Source of the DNA: Pseudoalteromonas luteoviolacea
Lineage (GTDB): Bacteria; Pseudomonadota; Gammaproteobacteria; Enterobacterales; Alteromonadaceae
Assembly: GCF_000814765.1 (NCBI RefSeq)
Contig: NZ_JWIC01000003.1
Location: forward strand, 131,501 to 195,500
DNA length: 64,000 nt
Direction: 5' to 3'
Shown: one piece after another, positions 28,473 to 37,536 of the stretch
How positions within the stretch are numbered: the stretch's first letter is position 1
How the letters are laid out: each line of letters opens with the position of its first letter
The notes under the pieces: generated by a model
Seen by the model: only the letters and a program-made list of their open reading frames with translations
Told to the model about the DNA's origin: nothing
The model's database searches: none
Made by a program: the position numbers and the translations under genes

Positions 28473-28551
28473 TAAATGATTACTAGCGCTTTAAATTTAG
28501 GGTAAAATAACCCTGATTTATATATGCGTATTACTGCCTGACGAGGTTCAT

Positions 28552-31362
28552 ATGAGTTTGTATACTGAGTACTTGGAAGAAATCCAAACCCGTAAAACGG
28601 AACTTGGACTTAACCCAAAACCAATTGATAGCGCTGATCTGCTATCAGAAATTATCGCCCAAATTAAAGATACAGAGAACGAGCATCGCGAAGATTCTCT
28701 TAAATTCTTCATCTACAACACACTTCCTGGCACAACTAGCGCAGCTGGTGTAAAAGCACAATTCCTAAAAGAAATCATTCTAGGTGAAGAAACTGTCGCT
28801 GAAATCTCAGCTGAGTTTGCTTTTGAACTACTTTCACATATGAAAGGTGGTCCTTCAATTGCTGTGCTTCTTGACCTTGCGCTTGGCAATGATGAAGCAG
28901 TTGCAAAGCAAGCTGCTGATGTACTTAAAACACAAGTATTCCTATACGATGCGGATACTGCTCGCCTACAAGAGGCTTTCAAAGCAGGTAATGCCGTTGC
29001 TAAAGATATTTTAGAAAGCTACGCGAAAGCGGAGTTCTTCACTAAGCTTCCTGATGTTGCTGAAAAAATTGAAGTTGTTACTTTCATCGCGGGTGAAGGT
29101 GATATTTCTACTGACTTACTTTCTCCAGGTCACCAAGCGCACTCACGTGCAGACCGTGAACTTCACGGCCAATGTATGATCACACCTGAAGCACAACAAG
29201 AAATCGTTGCGCTTAAAGAAAAGCACCCTAACGCGAAAGTGATGCTTATCGCAGAAAAAGGCACAATGGGTGTTGGTTCTTCACGTATGTCTGGTGTGAA
29301 CAACGTAGCACTTTGGGCAGGTACTCAAGCAAGTCCATATGTTCCATTCATCAACATCGCGCCAGTGGTTGCTGGTACTAACGGCATTGCACCTATCTTC
29401 CTAACTACGGTTGATGTAACCGGCGGTATTGGTCTTGACCTTAAAAACTGGGTTAAGAAAGTAGATGCTGATGGCAACACAGTGACTGACGAAAATGGCG
29501 ACCCAGTATTAGAAGAAGCGTACTCAGTAGCAACTGGGACTGTGCTTACTATCGATACTAAAGCTAAAAAGCTTTTCAACGGTGAAGAAGAACTAGCAGA
29601 TATCTCATCTGCGTTCACACCACAAAAAGTTGAATTCATGAAAGCGGGTGGTTCTTACGCAGTGGTATTTGGTAAGAAGCTTCAAACACTAGCGGCAGAA
29701 ACGCTAGGTGTTGATGCGCCGACTGTGTATGCACCTTCAAAAGAAATTTCACACGAAGGTCAAGGCCTAACAGCTGTTGAGAAAATCTTTAACCGTAATG
29801 CGGTAGGCGTTGCTTCAGATGCACCACTACACGCTGGTTCTAACGTTCGTGTTAAAGTGAACATCGTAGGTTCACAGGATACAACGGGCCCTATGACGTC
29901 ACAGGAGCTTGAAGCAATGGCTGCTTCAACGATTTCTCCACTTGTTGACGGTGCATACCAGTCTGGTTGTCATACAGCGTCTGTATGGGATAAAAAAGCG
30001 CAAGCGAACATTCCAAAGCTAATGGCATTCATGAACAAGTTCGGTCTTATCACAGCGCGTGATCCGAAAGGTATCTACCACTCAATGACTGACGTTATCC
30101 ACAAAGTACTGAATGACATTACAGTGGACGACCGTGCTATTATCATTGGTGGTGACTCGCATACGCGTATGTCTAAGGGTGTAGCCTTCGGTGCTGACTC
30201 TGGTACTGTTGCACTTGCATTGGCAACGGGTGAGTCTGCAATGCCAATTCCTGATTCTGTAAAAGTTACCTTCAAAGGTAAAATGGCAGAGCACATGGAC
30301 TTCCGTGACGTTGTACACGCAACTCAAGCGCAAATGCTTAAGCAATTTGGCGGCGAGAACGTGTTCCAAGGTCGTATCATCGAAGTACACATTGGCACAC
30401 TCATGGCTGACCAAGCGTTCACCTTCACTGACTGGACTGCAGAAATGAAGGCGAAAGCGTCAATCTGTATTTCAAACGACGAAACGCTTATCAAGTCAAT
30501 TGAATTGGCTAAGAGCCGTATCCAGATCATGATCAACAAGGGTATGGAAAACGAAGCGAAGACACTACAAGGTCTTATCGATCTTGCTGACGAGCGCATT
30601 GCAGGTATCAAGTCTGGTGAGCAACCAGCGCTTGCACCAGATGACAACGCGAAGTACTACGCAGAAGTTGTGGTTGATCTTGACGAAATCGTTGAGCCAA
30701 TGATTGCTGACCCTGATGTAAACAACGAAGACGTATCTAAGCGTTATACGCACGATGTAATTCGTCCAGTTTCATTCTACAACGATAAGCCAGTCGATCT
30801 TGGTTTCGTTGGTTCTTGTATGGTTCACAAAGGCGACATGCAAATCATCGCACAGATGCTACGTAACCTTGAGAAGCAAAATGGTTCGATTGAGTTTAAA
30901 GCGCCTCTAGTTGTTGCGCCGCCAACATATAACATTGTTGACGAGCTTAAAGCGGAAGGTGACTGGGAAGTGCTTGCTAAGTACGCTGGTTTTGAATTTG
31001 ATGATGAAAAGCCAAAAACAGCAGCACGTACTAAGTATGAAAACATCCTTTACCTAGAGCGCCCTGGGTGTAACCTTTGTATGGGTAACCAAGAAAAAGC
31101 TGAACCTGGTGATACAGTAATCGCAACGTCTACACGTCTATTCCAAGGCCGTGTTGTAGCTGATACATCAGAGAAGAAAGGTGAGTCACTACTTGGTTCA
31201 ACACCATTAGTAGTACTTTCAACTGTATTAGGTCGTTTCCCAACGATGGACGAGTACAAAGCTGCGGTTGAAGGTATCGACCTAACAGCATTTACTCCGC
31301 TTGAAGAAGAACTAACAACTAAGTTTGGTTCTGAGCAAGCAGTACCAGTTAAAGTCGTTTAA
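28552..31362 (+). CDS. acnB: Aconitate hydratase B
   Basis: Bifunctional aconitase / 2-methylisocitrate dehydratase of the TCA cycle, a [4Fe-4S] enzyme. The 936-aa protein is longer than E. coli AcnB (865 aa), partly through N- and C-terminal additions. An N-terminal HEAT-like domain (about 1-165) is followed by the swivel and catalytic domains. Cluster cysteines are in VGSCMVHKGDM and RPGCNLCMGNQ; substrate-binding blocks include GSSRMSGVNN, IIGGDSHTRMSKGVAFG and STRLFQGRVV. ATG 28552 has GAGG upstream. Codon use is markedly biased, consistent with high expression. Transcription probably responds to iron through the Fur box. Confidence 0.97.
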   Translation: MSLYTEYLEEIQTRKTELGLNPKPIDSADLLSEIIAQIKDTENEHREDSLKFFIYNTLPGTTSAAGVKAQFLKEIILGEETVAEISAEFAFELLSHMKGGPSIAVLLDLALGNDEAVAKQAADVLKTQVFLYDADTARLQEAFKAGNAVAKDILESYAKAEFFTKLPDVAEKIEVVTFIAGEGDISTDLLSPGHQAHSRADRELHGQCMITPEAQQEIVALKEKHPNAKVMLIAEKGTMGVGSSRMSGVNNVALWAGTQASPYVPFINIAPVVAGTNGIAPIFLTTVDVTGGIGLDLKNWVKKVDADGNTVTDENGDPVLEEAYSVATGTVLTIDTKAKKLFNGEEELADISSAFTPQKVEFMKAGGSYAVVFGKKLQTLAAETLGVDAPTVYAPSKEISHEGQGLTAVEKIFNRNAVGVASDAPLHAGSNVRVKVNIVGSQDTTGPMTSQELEAMAASTISPLVDGAYQSGCHTASVWDKKAQANIPKLMAFMNKFGLITARDPKGIYHSMTDVIHKVLNDITVDDRAIIIGGDSHTRMSKGVAFGADSGTVALALATGESAMPIPDSVKVTFKGKMAEHMDFRDVVHATQAQMLKQFGGENVFQGRIIEVHIGTLMADQAFTFTDWTAEMKAKASICISNDETLIKSIELAKSRIQIMINKGMENEAKTLQGLIDLADERIAGIKSGEQPALAPDDNAKYYAEVVVDLDEIVEPMIADPDVNNEDVSKRYTHDVIRPVSFYNDKPVDLGFVGSCMVHKGDMQIIAQMLRNLEKQNGSIEFKAPLVVAPPTYNIVDELKAEGDWEVLAKYAGFEFDDEKPKTAARTKYENILYLERPGCNLCMGNQEKAEPGDTVIATSTRLFQGRVVADTSEKKGESLLGSTPLVVLSTVLGRFPTMDEYKAAVEGIDLTAFTPLEEELTTKFGSEQAVPVKVV

Positions 31363-31381
31363 TCTATACAGATTGACTTAT

Positions 31382-31410
31382 AAAAAGCGCGTTTCAAACG
31401 CGCTTTTTTT
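31382..31410 (+). terminator. Terminator after acnB
   Basis: AAAAAGCGCGT-TTCAA-ACGCGCTTTTTTT, with a GC-rich stem and seven T residues. Confidence 0.93.
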
Positions 31411-31761
31411 ATGGCTGAATTTTAAGGATGCCAGCACAAGCTTCAATTCATCCTCATTTGTTTGGTATCAGGATGCGACTCCTATTACTGCCCATCACGT
31501 ATGTAACGTCATTCAGCATTTATAGCTTTATATGTTTGTTGTTTTTTTAAGAAATACAGCTGTTGCTCGTCTCGGTTCATCATGAAAAGAAAAGGGCGAT
31601 ACATTAATCTAAAGTCGAATATGATGGGTATTTTTACGTTGTAAGTCTAAACTTTACTTCTGCACAATCGTTATATAGTAACATAAGTTGTATGTTCTAC
31701 TGTTCCAAAGGTGCAGTTCAGTACTTTTCATTACGCGCTAATATAAAGGAGTCTGGGTATT
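31411..31761. other. Intergenic region after acnB
   Basis: 350 bases with no gene that I can support; the only clear element is an AAAGGAG Shine-Dalgarno at its end (31747-31753). Confidence 0.5.
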
Positions 31762-31983
31762 ATGAATGATCACAGCAGTTTTTATTTTCAAAGTTATGAG
31801 CAGTGGCGCCATGCAATCACTGTGCGATGCAAAATTCATTTGACCGCTGAATATGCAAGGACTCGTATTAATGCTTTGAGCGATCCAACAGACCTTCATA
31901 CGCAAGAGTTTTCGGCTAAGTATGGAGATGCCTACTTAAAGCAGGTCATCGCTTGGTTCACACGTGCTGAGCAAAATGCATAG
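31762..31983 (+). CDS. Small hypothetical protein
   Basis: A 73-aa protein without signal peptide or membrane segment; it is rich in aromatic residues near the start (SSFYFQSYEQWRH). Not recognised. A strong AAAGGAG Shine-Dalgarno eight bases before ATG supports it as a real gene. It stands alone, convergent with the serine hydrolase gene. Confidence 0.6.
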   Translation: MNDHSSFYFQSYEQWRHAITVRCKIHLTAEYARTRINALSDPTDLHTQEFSAKYGDAYLKQVIAWFTRAEQNA

Positions 31984-32045
31984 CTGCTATTTTAGCAGTG
32001 TGCGAGCGGGGGATGAGTGAGACCTGAAATAAAATGATGATTTTA

Positions 32046-32074
32046 GGTGATCGAACAGGTTGTGTTCGACCACC
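32046..32074. terminator. Hairpin between convergent genes
   Basis: GGTGATCGAAC / GTTCGACCACC pairs at 10 of 11 positions around a 7-base loop. It sits seven bases beyond the stop codon of the serine hydrolase gene (minus strand) and 63 bases after the small gene. No strong T-run on either side. Confidence 0.5.
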
Positions 32075-32080
32075 CTCATC

Positions 32081-33655
32081 TTAAAAGTGCTTATTATAAC
32101 CCATCTCTTCAAGTGCCACTAAAACCGCTTCAACAAACATCCAATGTGCCTCAGTGCCAAACTGACTATCCCAAGCGATAATTCTGATGTTATAGGGCTG
32201 AAAATCGAAGGCTAAGGCGCCCCAAGAGCCTGCGTGACCAATCATTTTAATTTGCGTGTCATAGCCATCAAGCTCGCCAAGAGCGGACTGTAATCCTAGG
32301 CCATAAAACTCAGACCCTTGTTCATTAGTCGGTATTTTCCAAGACAGCCACTGTGCGTGTAATTGTGGGTCTTGAATAAGAGTGCCATCATGTATCGCGC
32401 GGTAGAATTTATTTAAATCCCCCAACGTTGAGACAACGCCGCCACCTGCCCAAGCAAAGGAGGTATTCATCTGAATTGCAGGTATATTATGATTACCATA
32501 AAAGTACTCTGGATAGTCTCTGTCATGGTTTTCTTTGCTAAGAATATAGTAATGGTCGACAGGTGCGAGGCCTTTATGGTCCTCATAAAAGTCCATAAAA
32601 GTATTGTCCATTGCCAATGGGGCAAAAACCAGTTGATCCATTAATTTGTGTAAGGGAGCTTTACCTATTTTTTCTAATACAATACCCAGCAACACAGCGT
32701 TACTGTCAGAATATACGTGATGTTCTCCTAGAGTGGATTGTAGATTATGAGTTAGTTTTCGATCGAGCATGTCTTTTAGTATGTCTTTTGGGTTCCACAT
32801 TTGCGTATCTTGATGCGTGCCTTTCAGTGCACTGTCTAACGCCAAATAGTCCGGTGACATAGGATCATTGAGATAAGATATATAATCTTTAATGCCGGTA
32901 CTTTGATCGAGTAATTGGCGAATGGTAATTTCTCCACCTCGTTTCACACCATTGTGCTCGTGTAGATCGGCCACTTGGTAGCCTGTTGGCATATCTGAGT
33001 CCGTCAGTAACTCTGACAGTTGAGTATCTAAGTCAAACTTGCCCATCTCTATCATTTTCAGCGTGACAGCAGCCGTTACTGTTTTTGTAATACTCGCAAC
33101 TCTAAATGGGTGTGAGGGCGTCATTTTTAGTTGTTCTTTCACATTGGCAAAACCGGTGGCGCCTTGCCATGTATAGTCTAAGTCATTAAAAGTCACAGAT
33201 AGTGCCATATTGGCAATCAGTGGCTGGTGCATTTTATATAGGCTGTCCATTAATTTGGTGAGTGCTGGTTCGGCGAATTCGTGGACAGGTTTAACTTCGA
33301 TATTGATGGTTGCCTGAGATTGGCTGCCTTGTTTATCCACAGCTGTTAGACGAAATTGATAATGTCCTGGTAGCTTCGGCGCTAAAAACCGAGTAGAGGC
33401 TTTATTGGGGTTTTCAATGACGGCTTGTGCCTGCCCACCAATTTGTTGCCACTGTAGCATATCGAGGTTGTTTTCATTGTCGCTCACTGTAGCAGACAAA
33501 ATGCCCTGACTATTTTGAATGACAGAGAACTTAGGTGTGCTTATTTGAATATTGGGCGCGGTGTTTTCATTATTTGAGCCACATGCGGCCAAATTGGTTA
33601 AGGTGAATGTGAGAAGCGCTAAGCGCACATATTTATTCGTATGTGATTGAATCAT
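32081..33655 (-). CDS. Serine hydrolase lipoprotein, beta-lactamase/PBP4* family
   Basis: A 524-aa class C beta-lactamase-like hydrolase. A lipoprotein signal (TLTNLAAC, Cys25) is followed by an Ig/PKD-like beta domain (about 32-122) and the catalytic domain (about 130-520). Catalytic motifs: SITK (Ser188, Lys191) in FRVASITKTVTAAV, YSDSN as the tyrosine motif, and HAG (GHAGSWG) near the end. These enzymes act on D-amino-acid peptides or esters; beta-lactam resistance is not implied. ATG 33655 with GAGG upstream is chosen over the longer open frame to 33727 because it places the lipobox correctly. Confidence 0.88.
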   Translation of the reverse strand: MIQSHTNKYVRLALLTFTLTNLAACGSNNENTAPNIQISTPKFSVIQNSQGILSATVSDNENNLDMLQWQQIGGQAQAVIENPNKASTRFLAPKLPGHYQFRLTAVDKQGSQSQATINIEVKPVHEFAEPALTKLMDSLYKMHQPLIANMALSVTFNDLDYTWQGATGFANVKEQLKMTPSHPFRVASITKTVTAAVTLKMIEMGKFDLDTQLSELLTDSDMPTGYQVADLHEHNGVKRGGEITIRQLLDQSTGIKDYISYLNDPMSPDYLALDSALKGTHQDTQMWNPKDILKDMLDRKLTHNLQSTLGEHHVYSDSNAVLLGIVLEKIGKAPLHKLMDQLVFAPLAMDNTFMDFYEDHKGLAPVDHYYILSKENHDRDYPEYFYGNHNIPAIQMNTSFAWAGGGVVSTLGDLNKFYRAIHDGTLIQDPQLHAQWLSWKIPTNEQGSEFYGLGLQSALGELDGYDTQIKMIGHAGSWGALAFDFQPYNIRIIAWDSQFGTEAHWMFVEAVLVALEEMGYNKHF

Positions 33656-33908
33656 TGAGTCTAACCTCAGGTTTATTAATGTTGTATTTATAAAATATAT
33701 GAGCATAGCTTTCTGCGTCTGTATCAAACTGTCGCTGACTGTATGAGGGTGTATGTTTAGTTTTTTGTTGTTTTGTCAGGGGAAGCAGGTGGCGAATCAT
33801 ACGGGGGTTTTTGTACACATATCTGGGTGCTGTTATTAAGTGTAATAGTTATTCTTTCGCGAGAGGCTAGTCTTCAATTTACTGAACAATATGAAATTAG
33901 GGAAAGTC

Positions 33909-34496
33909 ATGTATTTAAAATCTGTTTTATTTTTAGTGATTGGGTTTTGGTTTTGTGAGTTAGATGCGTATGAGCTAAAGCACAGTCAAGAAGCGGAGGT
34001 ATCTAGCAAAGTTGATACACAAGCATTTAAGTTTTATACCATGCTAGGTAAAGGTAATAATTGGCATATCGCTCACTATGCGAATAGACGCTTGGCTGTG
34101 CACATACTCAGTGCTTTAAATGCCCGAGAAGACCGCAGTTTGTATGGATTTCAGGCCAAAGACATAGATGGAATGCCACTTTCCTCAACGCAAAGATATA
34201 CTGTGTTTATGAATGGCAATGGTAACGGTTGGTACGAATGTGCTAGAGGCTTTGTTGTCACAGGCATGTATTTTTATGATCAGGGCGATAGAAGTGTTGA
34301 ACGTTTTGAGTGTACTAAGGTATTGGGTAAAACCACTTATCCATTGTTTGACTTCCAAAATGCAGACATAAATGGTCCTGTTGTTTGCGGAAAAGTGCAT
34401 GGTAAAGATACCTATACGACAGGTTTCTACTATCAAGATACCGGAGATGACCGTATTCGGTTTATGCTGTGTGGCTATTTTTTTGATGAAAATTAA
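33909..34496 (+). CDS. Secreted protein with three Asp-Arg repeats, unknown function
   Basis: A 195-aa protein with an N-terminal signal (MYLKSVLFLVIGFWF, likely cleaved near DAY). I do not recognise it. It has three diverged repeats centred on Asp-Arg: AREDRSLYGFQA (near 75), QGDRSVERFECTKV (near 127), and TGDDRIRFMLCGY (near 181). The last two have a cysteine at each end (Cys111-Cys135 and Cys160-Cys188) with TGxYxxD between, suggesting disulfide-closed beta units. The D-R-x(5,6)-C pattern is faintly reminiscent of dermatopontin-type repeats; this is weak. ATG 33909, with AGGGAA upstream, is preferred over ATG 33891, which has none. Confidence 0.7.
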   Translation: MYLKSVLFLVIGFWFCELDAYELKHSQEAEVSSKVDTQAFKFYTMLGKGNNWHIAHYANRRLAVHILSALNAREDRSLYGFQAKDIDGMPLSSTQRYTVFMNGNGNGWYECARGFVVTGMYFYDQGDRSVERFECTKVLGKTTYPLFDFQNADINGPVVCGKVHGKDTYTTGFYYQDTGDDRIRFMLCGYFFDEN

Positions 34497-34582
34497 ATAG
34501 GATTGAGTGTATCGCATTAAAACAACCCTATATTGTTTGTGGTGGTTTTTTCTACTTGAATTGGACTATGCCTGTAAACGAT

Positions 34583-35176
34583 TTAATTGATTTGCTTACC
34601 CTGATAAAAGCGGGTGTCGGCAATACTTAACATGGCATTGTCCTCTTTGGTATCACCATACGCATAGATATGTTCATAATCTGACAGGTTGATTTGCTTT
34701 TTGAGCAGGTCAACTTTTCTCGCTTCACTACAATCTCCATGAGTGTAGTTACCGGTATACTTCCCATCGACACATTCAAGCTCACTGCATATCAAGTGAA
34801 TGCTATGTTGTTTACACCACAACGACAAATAAGGATTAAGTGATGCAGAGACGACAAACACTTCATGCCCCTCAGATTGGTGCCATTGTATTTTTTCAAG
34901 CATATTCTGTCTTATTAACGGTGGCAAAACCTGCTCGACATAAGAGTATGCTTTGTCCATCACATCGCTTTCAGAGCGACGCCAAAATGCAACTTTAGAA
35001 AGAATTGGACGGGTTCTACTTGCAGGTAACATACCCAGTTTATATAAAAGGATGATTGGGAGCACAATACAGTAACCCAAATACAGTCGAGTCTTGGGTG
35101 TAGCAAAGAATAAAAATTGGGTATAACAGTCTTGTGTTGTGATGGTGCCATCAAAATCGAATAAAGCGAGTACCAT
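34583..35176 (-). CDS. HAD-IB family phosphatase
   Basis: A 197-aa HAD hydrolase of the IB type (phosphoserine-phosphatase-like). Motif I DFDGTIT contains the nucleophilic aspartate, motif II is VVSASL, and motif IV is YAYGDTKEDNAM. The hydrophobic cap segment GYCIVLPIILLYKLGML is typical of the membrane-associated PgpC-like HAD-IB group, so a lipid-phosphate substrate is possible. ATG 35176 with AGGAG upstream is chosen over the in-frame start at 35197. Confidence 0.85.
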   Translation of the reverse strand: MVLALFDFDGTITTQDCYTQFLFFATPKTRLYLGYCIVLPIILLYKLGMLPASRTRPILSKVAFWRRSESDVMDKAYSYVEQVLPPLIRQNMLEKIQWHQSEGHEVFVVSASLNPYLSLWCKQHSIHLICSELECVDGKYTGNYTHGDCSEARKVDLLKKQINLSDYEHIYAYGDTKEDNAMLSIADTRFYQGKQIN

Positions 35177-35355
35177 ATTTCTCCTAAAAGTGGCCAAAGC
35201 TGTAAAATGGAATGTGTGTCAGCATAGCGCAATTCATTTTTACGATCACTGTGCAAGGCTTGATGTGTACCAGTAAGGCTCTATAAAGCGCCCTATGTGC
35301 TAGGCTATAAACTGTCGCAGTCAGTACTGCGCGTTGGTGCGCTCTAAGTACATTC

Positions 35356-37389
35356 TTAGCTGTTATGGGAGGAGAAATTTGTTAGATAAGATCTAATTTC
35401 TTGCTTGGGTAAAGCTTTTTGGTAATACCATCCCTGCACGGTTTCAATTTGCAGACCGCGTACAAATTCTAGTTGATGTTGAGACTCGACCCCTTCGGCG
35501 ACTAAATGTTTATCCATTTTATGAAGTAACTCAACCACATAGGTGTAAAAGTCTGCACCTGATTCCTCTTTGGCATTGTCTAATAATGATTTGTCTAACT
35601 TAACAATGTCGATAGGCAGATCTGCTAGCATCGATAAGCTGGAGTACCCAGTGCCAAAATCGTCAATGACGGTTTCTATTTTTGAGGAACGTAGTTTAAG
35701 GATATTTTTGATGACTTTGTTCTTATCGCTTAAGTAACCGGACTCGACAACTTCTATTTTGAGCTGATTTGGAAACTGATGGAATGTTTCGCATAGGTAA
35801 TTAATGAGCACATGGTTGGTCATCACTTTAGGGTTTACATTGATACTAATGATCGGGAAAAAGTCTTTTTTTCTAAAATATGCAAGGTCGCGTTGGGCTT
35901 GCTCTATAACCCACTTGTCAATGATATCTGTTTGGTCATGCTTGATTAATGTATCAAGAAAGTAAGGGCCAACTAGATTGCCATTTGGCTTTTGCAGTCT
36001 TAAGAGTGCTTCAAACCCATTGACGGTTGCTGAGATCTGACAAATTTGTGGTTGGTAGTATAACTTGAGCTTGCCTTCACTTATATCATTAAGCACTTGA
36101 TTAAGCTCTTTACTGGCATAGTCAATATCTCGCTGGTGGGCGATAAAAACAGATTCCCCGGTACTTCTTAACTGCTCAGAAATTTTTAATTTATCGGTCA
36201 GTTTGTTAATCGCCTTTTCAAAGTTAACTTGGCGGTTGTGCCAGTAGAGGAAAGGGTAATAGATGACAGCACTGATGAGAATTAAAGCGCCTTGCAAAAT
36301 GGCACCAGATAGGCCGCCTGATACTTTATAGCCGCTGATCAGCGCAGGAGTCATCCAGCTGAGCTCAATATTTGAGACTTCAACCCAGCCATGACTTAAT
36401 ACAAAGTAGGCCAATATAAAATTAATGCTCGGAACTAAGATAAATGGGACGAGCATGATTGGGTTTAAGAATATAGGTAGGGCGAACACAATGATCTCGC
36501 AAAAGTTAAATACGGTGAAAGGAATAGAAAGCTTGGCGATGTTGCGTTCATGGCCGCTACGCTGAAGACATAACGCTGCTAAAATTAGACCCGCGAAACA
36601 GCCTGTCCCACTGATAAGCACAAAGGTGTCGTAAAATGTTTTTGCTGTGATCCCTGGTATGATTGGCTCAGATAAAAACTGAGGGCTAAGTAACATATCA
36701 AATGTATTGTCGCCATGGATTCCCAGAAACCATAAACCATGTGTAATGATCATCCTTTGATAGGTTAACCAAGCAACAGAGGTGTTGGTGGTATCTGGGG
36801 TGATCCACAAGGCAATGATGTCACCGATGGCAAAGAGGAGCGGCATAAACAGGTAGAAACTGAAGAAGACCAAAGAGAAGGGGAGAATTGTGCGTAGCTT
36901 TTCACTCAAGAAGTGACTGACGCGATATAAATAGCTATCAAAGCTTGGCTGAAGCCGCATACATAGGACTAACAACAAACTGCTGATACTGGGGATAATA
37001 ATGGCAAACGGCGTTGCACCTGTGGGATTAAGCTCAAAGCTAGTTTGCACGAAAATGATATATTGTCCATGCAGTGAAAAGCTGAGTAAGGCAAGCATAG
37101 CGCCAATGATCCCGCTCTGCCCATAATTTTTACAAATAAAGAAGCCGATTGAAGTGGCAACGATGAGCGGAAATAGACTTAAAATTAGTGCCGCACCATT
37201 AAATAATACCGCATATAATCCATTATTTTTATTAATTAAATTGAAGAACAGTGCGCTGTTAATGATAAGCAGTGCAAGCGCGCTACTGACAAAATAAGGC
37301 AAAAGAGCAATAAATGCTTCGCGCAGCGAAAGTAAGTACTTGCTGTGTAATATGGTTTGAATGGATTTATTGAATCGAGAGTAAGGCAA
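35356..37389 (-). CDS. PTS EIIC-like permease fused to an EAL phosphodiesterase
   Basis: A 677-aa fusion. Residues 1-385 form a ten-helix EIIC domain of the lactose/cellobiose type: YLLSLREAFIALLPY at the start, GLWFLGIHGDNTFD (His225), and FCEIIVFALPIFLNPI (Glu298), where the family has NEPxxFGLPIxLNP. After a short linker (390-430), residues 440-670 are an EAL domain with a full active site: FEALLRL, INVNPK, IEVVES, IDDFGTGYSS, VKLDKSL, VAEGVES and QGWYYQKALP. No EIIA or EIIB gene is near. It probably senses a sugar at the membrane and degrades c-di-GMP; transport is doubtful. Start TTG 37389 is the first codon after an in-frame stop. Confidence 0.88.
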   Translation of the reverse strand: MPYSRFNKSIQTILHSKYLLSLREAFIALLPYFVSSALALLIINSALFFNLINKNNGLYAVLFNGAALILSLFPLIVATSIGFFICKNYGQSGIIGAMLALLSFSLHGQYIIFVQTSFELNPTGATPFAIIIPSISSLLLVLCMRLQPSFDSYLYRVSHFLSEKLRTILPFSLVFFSFYLFMPLLFAIGDIIALWITPDTTNTSVAWLTYQRMIITHGLWFLGIHGDNTFDMLLSPQFLSEPIIPGITAKTFYDTFVLISGTGCFAGLILAALCLQRSGHERNIAKLSIPFTVFNFCEIIVFALPIFLNPIMLVPFILVPSINFILAYFVLSHGWVEVSNIELSWMTPALISGYKVSGGLSGAILQGALILISAVIYYPFLYWHNRQVNFEKAINKLTDKLKISEQLRSTGESVFIAHQRDIDYASKELNQVLNDISEGKLKLYYQPQICQISATVNGFEALLRLQKPNGNLVGPYFLDTLIKHDQTDIIDKWVIEQAQRDLAYFRKKDFFPIISINVNPKVMTNHVLINYLCETFHQFPNQLKIEVVESGYLSDKNKVIKNILKLRSSKIETVIDDFGTGYSSLSMLADLPIDIVKLDKSLLDNAKEESGADFYTYVVELLHKMDKHLVAEGVESQHQLEFVRGLQIETVQGWYYQKALPKQEIRSYLTNFSSHNS

Positions 37390-37490
37390 TCATACGGCTC
37401 TTTATAGATGGTATGTTTAAGTATAATCATACTCTAGAAATCTGCATATTCATGTGAGTGAATGTAAACGATTACTTTATAAAAGGAGAT

Positions 37491-37519
37491 AAAAAGGGCG
37501 CTCAGATTGTTGGCCCTTT
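37491..37519 (-). terminator. Terminator after the TIGR01777 epimerase gene
   Basis: On the minus strand, AAAGGGC-(13-base loop)-GCCCTTT then further T residues, 17 bases beyond the epimerase stop codon. Confidence 0.65.
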
Positions 37520-37536
37520 CTGTGGGTACTTATGAA

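Larger units (their letters stand above)
28021..28551. other. acnB upstream region
   Basis: 530 bases, strongly AT-rich and without a gene. The distal part (28021-28330) shows nothing I can name. The proximal part holds the Fur-box promoter and two hairpins in the presumed 5' untranslated region, annotated separately. Confidence 0.6.
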
